This document shows positions 63,192 to 64,000 of a stretch of 64,000 nt of DNA, one piece after another. The notes under the pieces are model-generated. The model worked only from the letters and a program-made list of their open reading frames with translations, was not told the DNA's origin and ran no database searches. Both the position numbers and the translations under genes were made by a program. This DNA is from Bacillus sp. CH30_1T. GTDB taxonomy: Bacteria; Bacillota; Bacilli; Bacillales; Bacillaceae_B. Numbering within the stretch: position 1 is the first letter of the stretch; the number at the start of each line of letters is the position of its first letter. Where the stretch lies: NCBI RefSeq assembly GCF_008364765.1, contig NZ_VTUY01000004.1, forward strand, positions 248,001 through 312,000. Direction: 5' to 3'.

Positions 63192-64000
63192 ATGTTGAAA
63201 AAACATATTGATACAATGCTTGTCCAGGCAGGAAATCGGAAAGATCCTGCAACGGGTGCTGTCAGCCTGCCCATCCATTTATCGACTGCCTATGAACATA
63301 AGGGGATTGGGCAATCGACAGGCTATGATTACACAAGAACAGGAAATCCAACCCGTGCCACCTTAGAAGACACTCTCACTCAATTGGAGGAAGGGCACAG
63401 AGGGTTTGCCTTCAGCTCGGGGATGGCAGCGATTCAGGCAATCCTTAGCTTATTTTCCAGCGGGGATGAATTGATTGTTTCGAAAGACCTATACGGCGGG
63501 AGCTACCGTTTATTCGTGCAATATGAAGCACAATATAGCATCAAATTTCATTTCGTCGATACCAGTGATGCCGGCTCCATAGAAGAACAAATTTCTAAGA
63601 GAACAAAGGCCATTTTTCTTGAAACGCCAACCAATCCAATAATGAATGAAGCAAGTATTTCTGAGGTTGCTGGACTCGCTAAGCGTAACGGATTGCTTTT
63701 AATTGTAGATAATACCTTCTACACACCTATTCTGCAGAAGCCACTTACTGAAGGAGCAGACATTGTTATTCACAGCGCTACGAAATACTTAGGGGGACAT
63801 AATGACGTGCTGGCAGGTGTTGTGATCGTAAACACAGAGGAGTTGGCGGAAAAGATCTACACCATTCAAAATTCAATCGGTGCGGTTCTCGCCCCTTTTG
63901 ATTGTTGGCTCTTATTAAGAGGGATGAAAACCCTAAGTCTCAGAATGGCTCAGCACGAAAAAAATGCAAGAGAATTAGCGGAGTATCTTGATGCGCATGA
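63192..64000 (+). CDS. metI: Cystathionine gamma-synthase/O-acetylhomoserine thiolyase MetI (5' part, runs off the window)
   Basis: PLP enzyme of methionine synthesis, joining cysteine or sulfide to an activated homoserine. The 269 visible residues show GYDYTRTGNPTRATLEDTL, AFSSGMAAIQA (phosphate site), KDLYGGSYRLF, ETPTNP, IVDNTF (Asp for the ring nitrogen) and the PLP lysine in HSATKYLGGHNDVLAG. The order after a SAM-I riboswitch matches B. subtilis metIC, so metC may follow. ATG 63192 has AGGAGAG 5 nt upstream. The frame is still open at 64000. Confidence 0.95.
   Translation, partial: MLKKHIDTMLVQAGNRKDPATGAVSLPIHLSTAYEHKGIGQSTGYDYTRTGNPTRATLEDTLTQLEEGHRGFAFSSGMAAIQAILSLFSSGDELIVSKDLYGGSYRLFVQYEAQYSIKFHFVDTSDAGSIEEQISKRTKAIFLETPTNPIMNEASISEVAGLAKRNGLLLIVDNTFYTPILQKPLTEGADIVIHSATKYLGGHNDVLAGVVIVNTEELAEKIYTIQNSIGAVLAPFDCWLLLRGMKTLSLRMAQHEKNARELAEYLDAH

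Overview
The window is chromosomal DNA from a low-GC, endospore-forming Gram-positive bacterium of the family Bacillaceae. The gene order mutS-mutL ... miaA-hfq ... spoVK-hflX-ynbB-glnR-glnA ... lexA/yneA-yneB-ynzC-tkt-sirA-yneF ... ynzD-ccdA-yneI-ccdC ... yneK matches the Bacillus subtilis backbone from memory. AGGAGG-type ribosome binding sites, TTG/GTG starts and sporulation genes (spoVK, sirA, a Spo0E-like phosphatase, a GerC remnant) agree with this. The genus cannot be fixed from sequence alone; it is not B. subtilis itself.

Region 1 (1-9700) is a reductive pyrimidine catabolism locus. It holds the end of preT, preA (dihydropyrimidine dehydrogenase), hydA (dihydropyrimidinase), an NCS1 permease, two tiny genes of unknown function, a PucR-family regulator, a CoA-acylating semialdehyde dehydrogenase and an omega-amino acid aminotransferase. 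Together they can take uracil/thymine to N-carbamoyl-beta-amino acid, and beta-alanine to malonate semialdehyde and acetyl-CoA. Only the ureidopropionase step is not seen. Region 2 (9700-12900) holds a VOC protein, a VanW protein, an unknown secreted protein and a DedA protein.

Region 3 (12900-25700) is mutSL, then an accessory stretch (beta-rich, possibly spore-surface protein; methyltransferase; membrane-anchored penicillin acylase), then miaA, hfq, spoVK and a TRIC-family channel. Region 4 (25800-44300) is the conserved backbone. It carries readable control sites: tandem GlnR boxes before glnRA, three LexA boxes between lexA and yneA, and a perfect Spo0A box before sirA. It also holds a heterodimeric ABC exporter, a cytochrome c maturation group, an M50 peptidase, and two small genes that are easily missed (ynzD and a 32-aa membrane peptide).

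Region 5 (44500-56500) holds a PAS histidine kinase, a selenocysteine tRNA gene, a lipoprotein, a YvrJ peptide, a 313-bp inverted-repeat element, sbcDC, a decayed gerC, coaW, a Sco-type copper chaperone and selB. The selC/selB pair shows a selenocysteine insertion apparatus, although no selenoprotein lies in the window. SelB has an unusual G4 motif and selC has several stem mismatches. Region 6 (56500-64000) has two Nudix proteins, a VanZ protein, a frameshifted cardiolipin synthase-like gene, a HAD phosphatase, a YdjM-type membrane protein, trpS behind a tryptophan T-box, and the start of metI behind a SAM-I riboswitch.

No CRISPR array, prophage, insertion sequence or defence island was seen. 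The least ordinary items are the selenocysteine pair with its deviations, the 313-bp repeat, and the small unknown genes beside the pyrimidine and selB loci.
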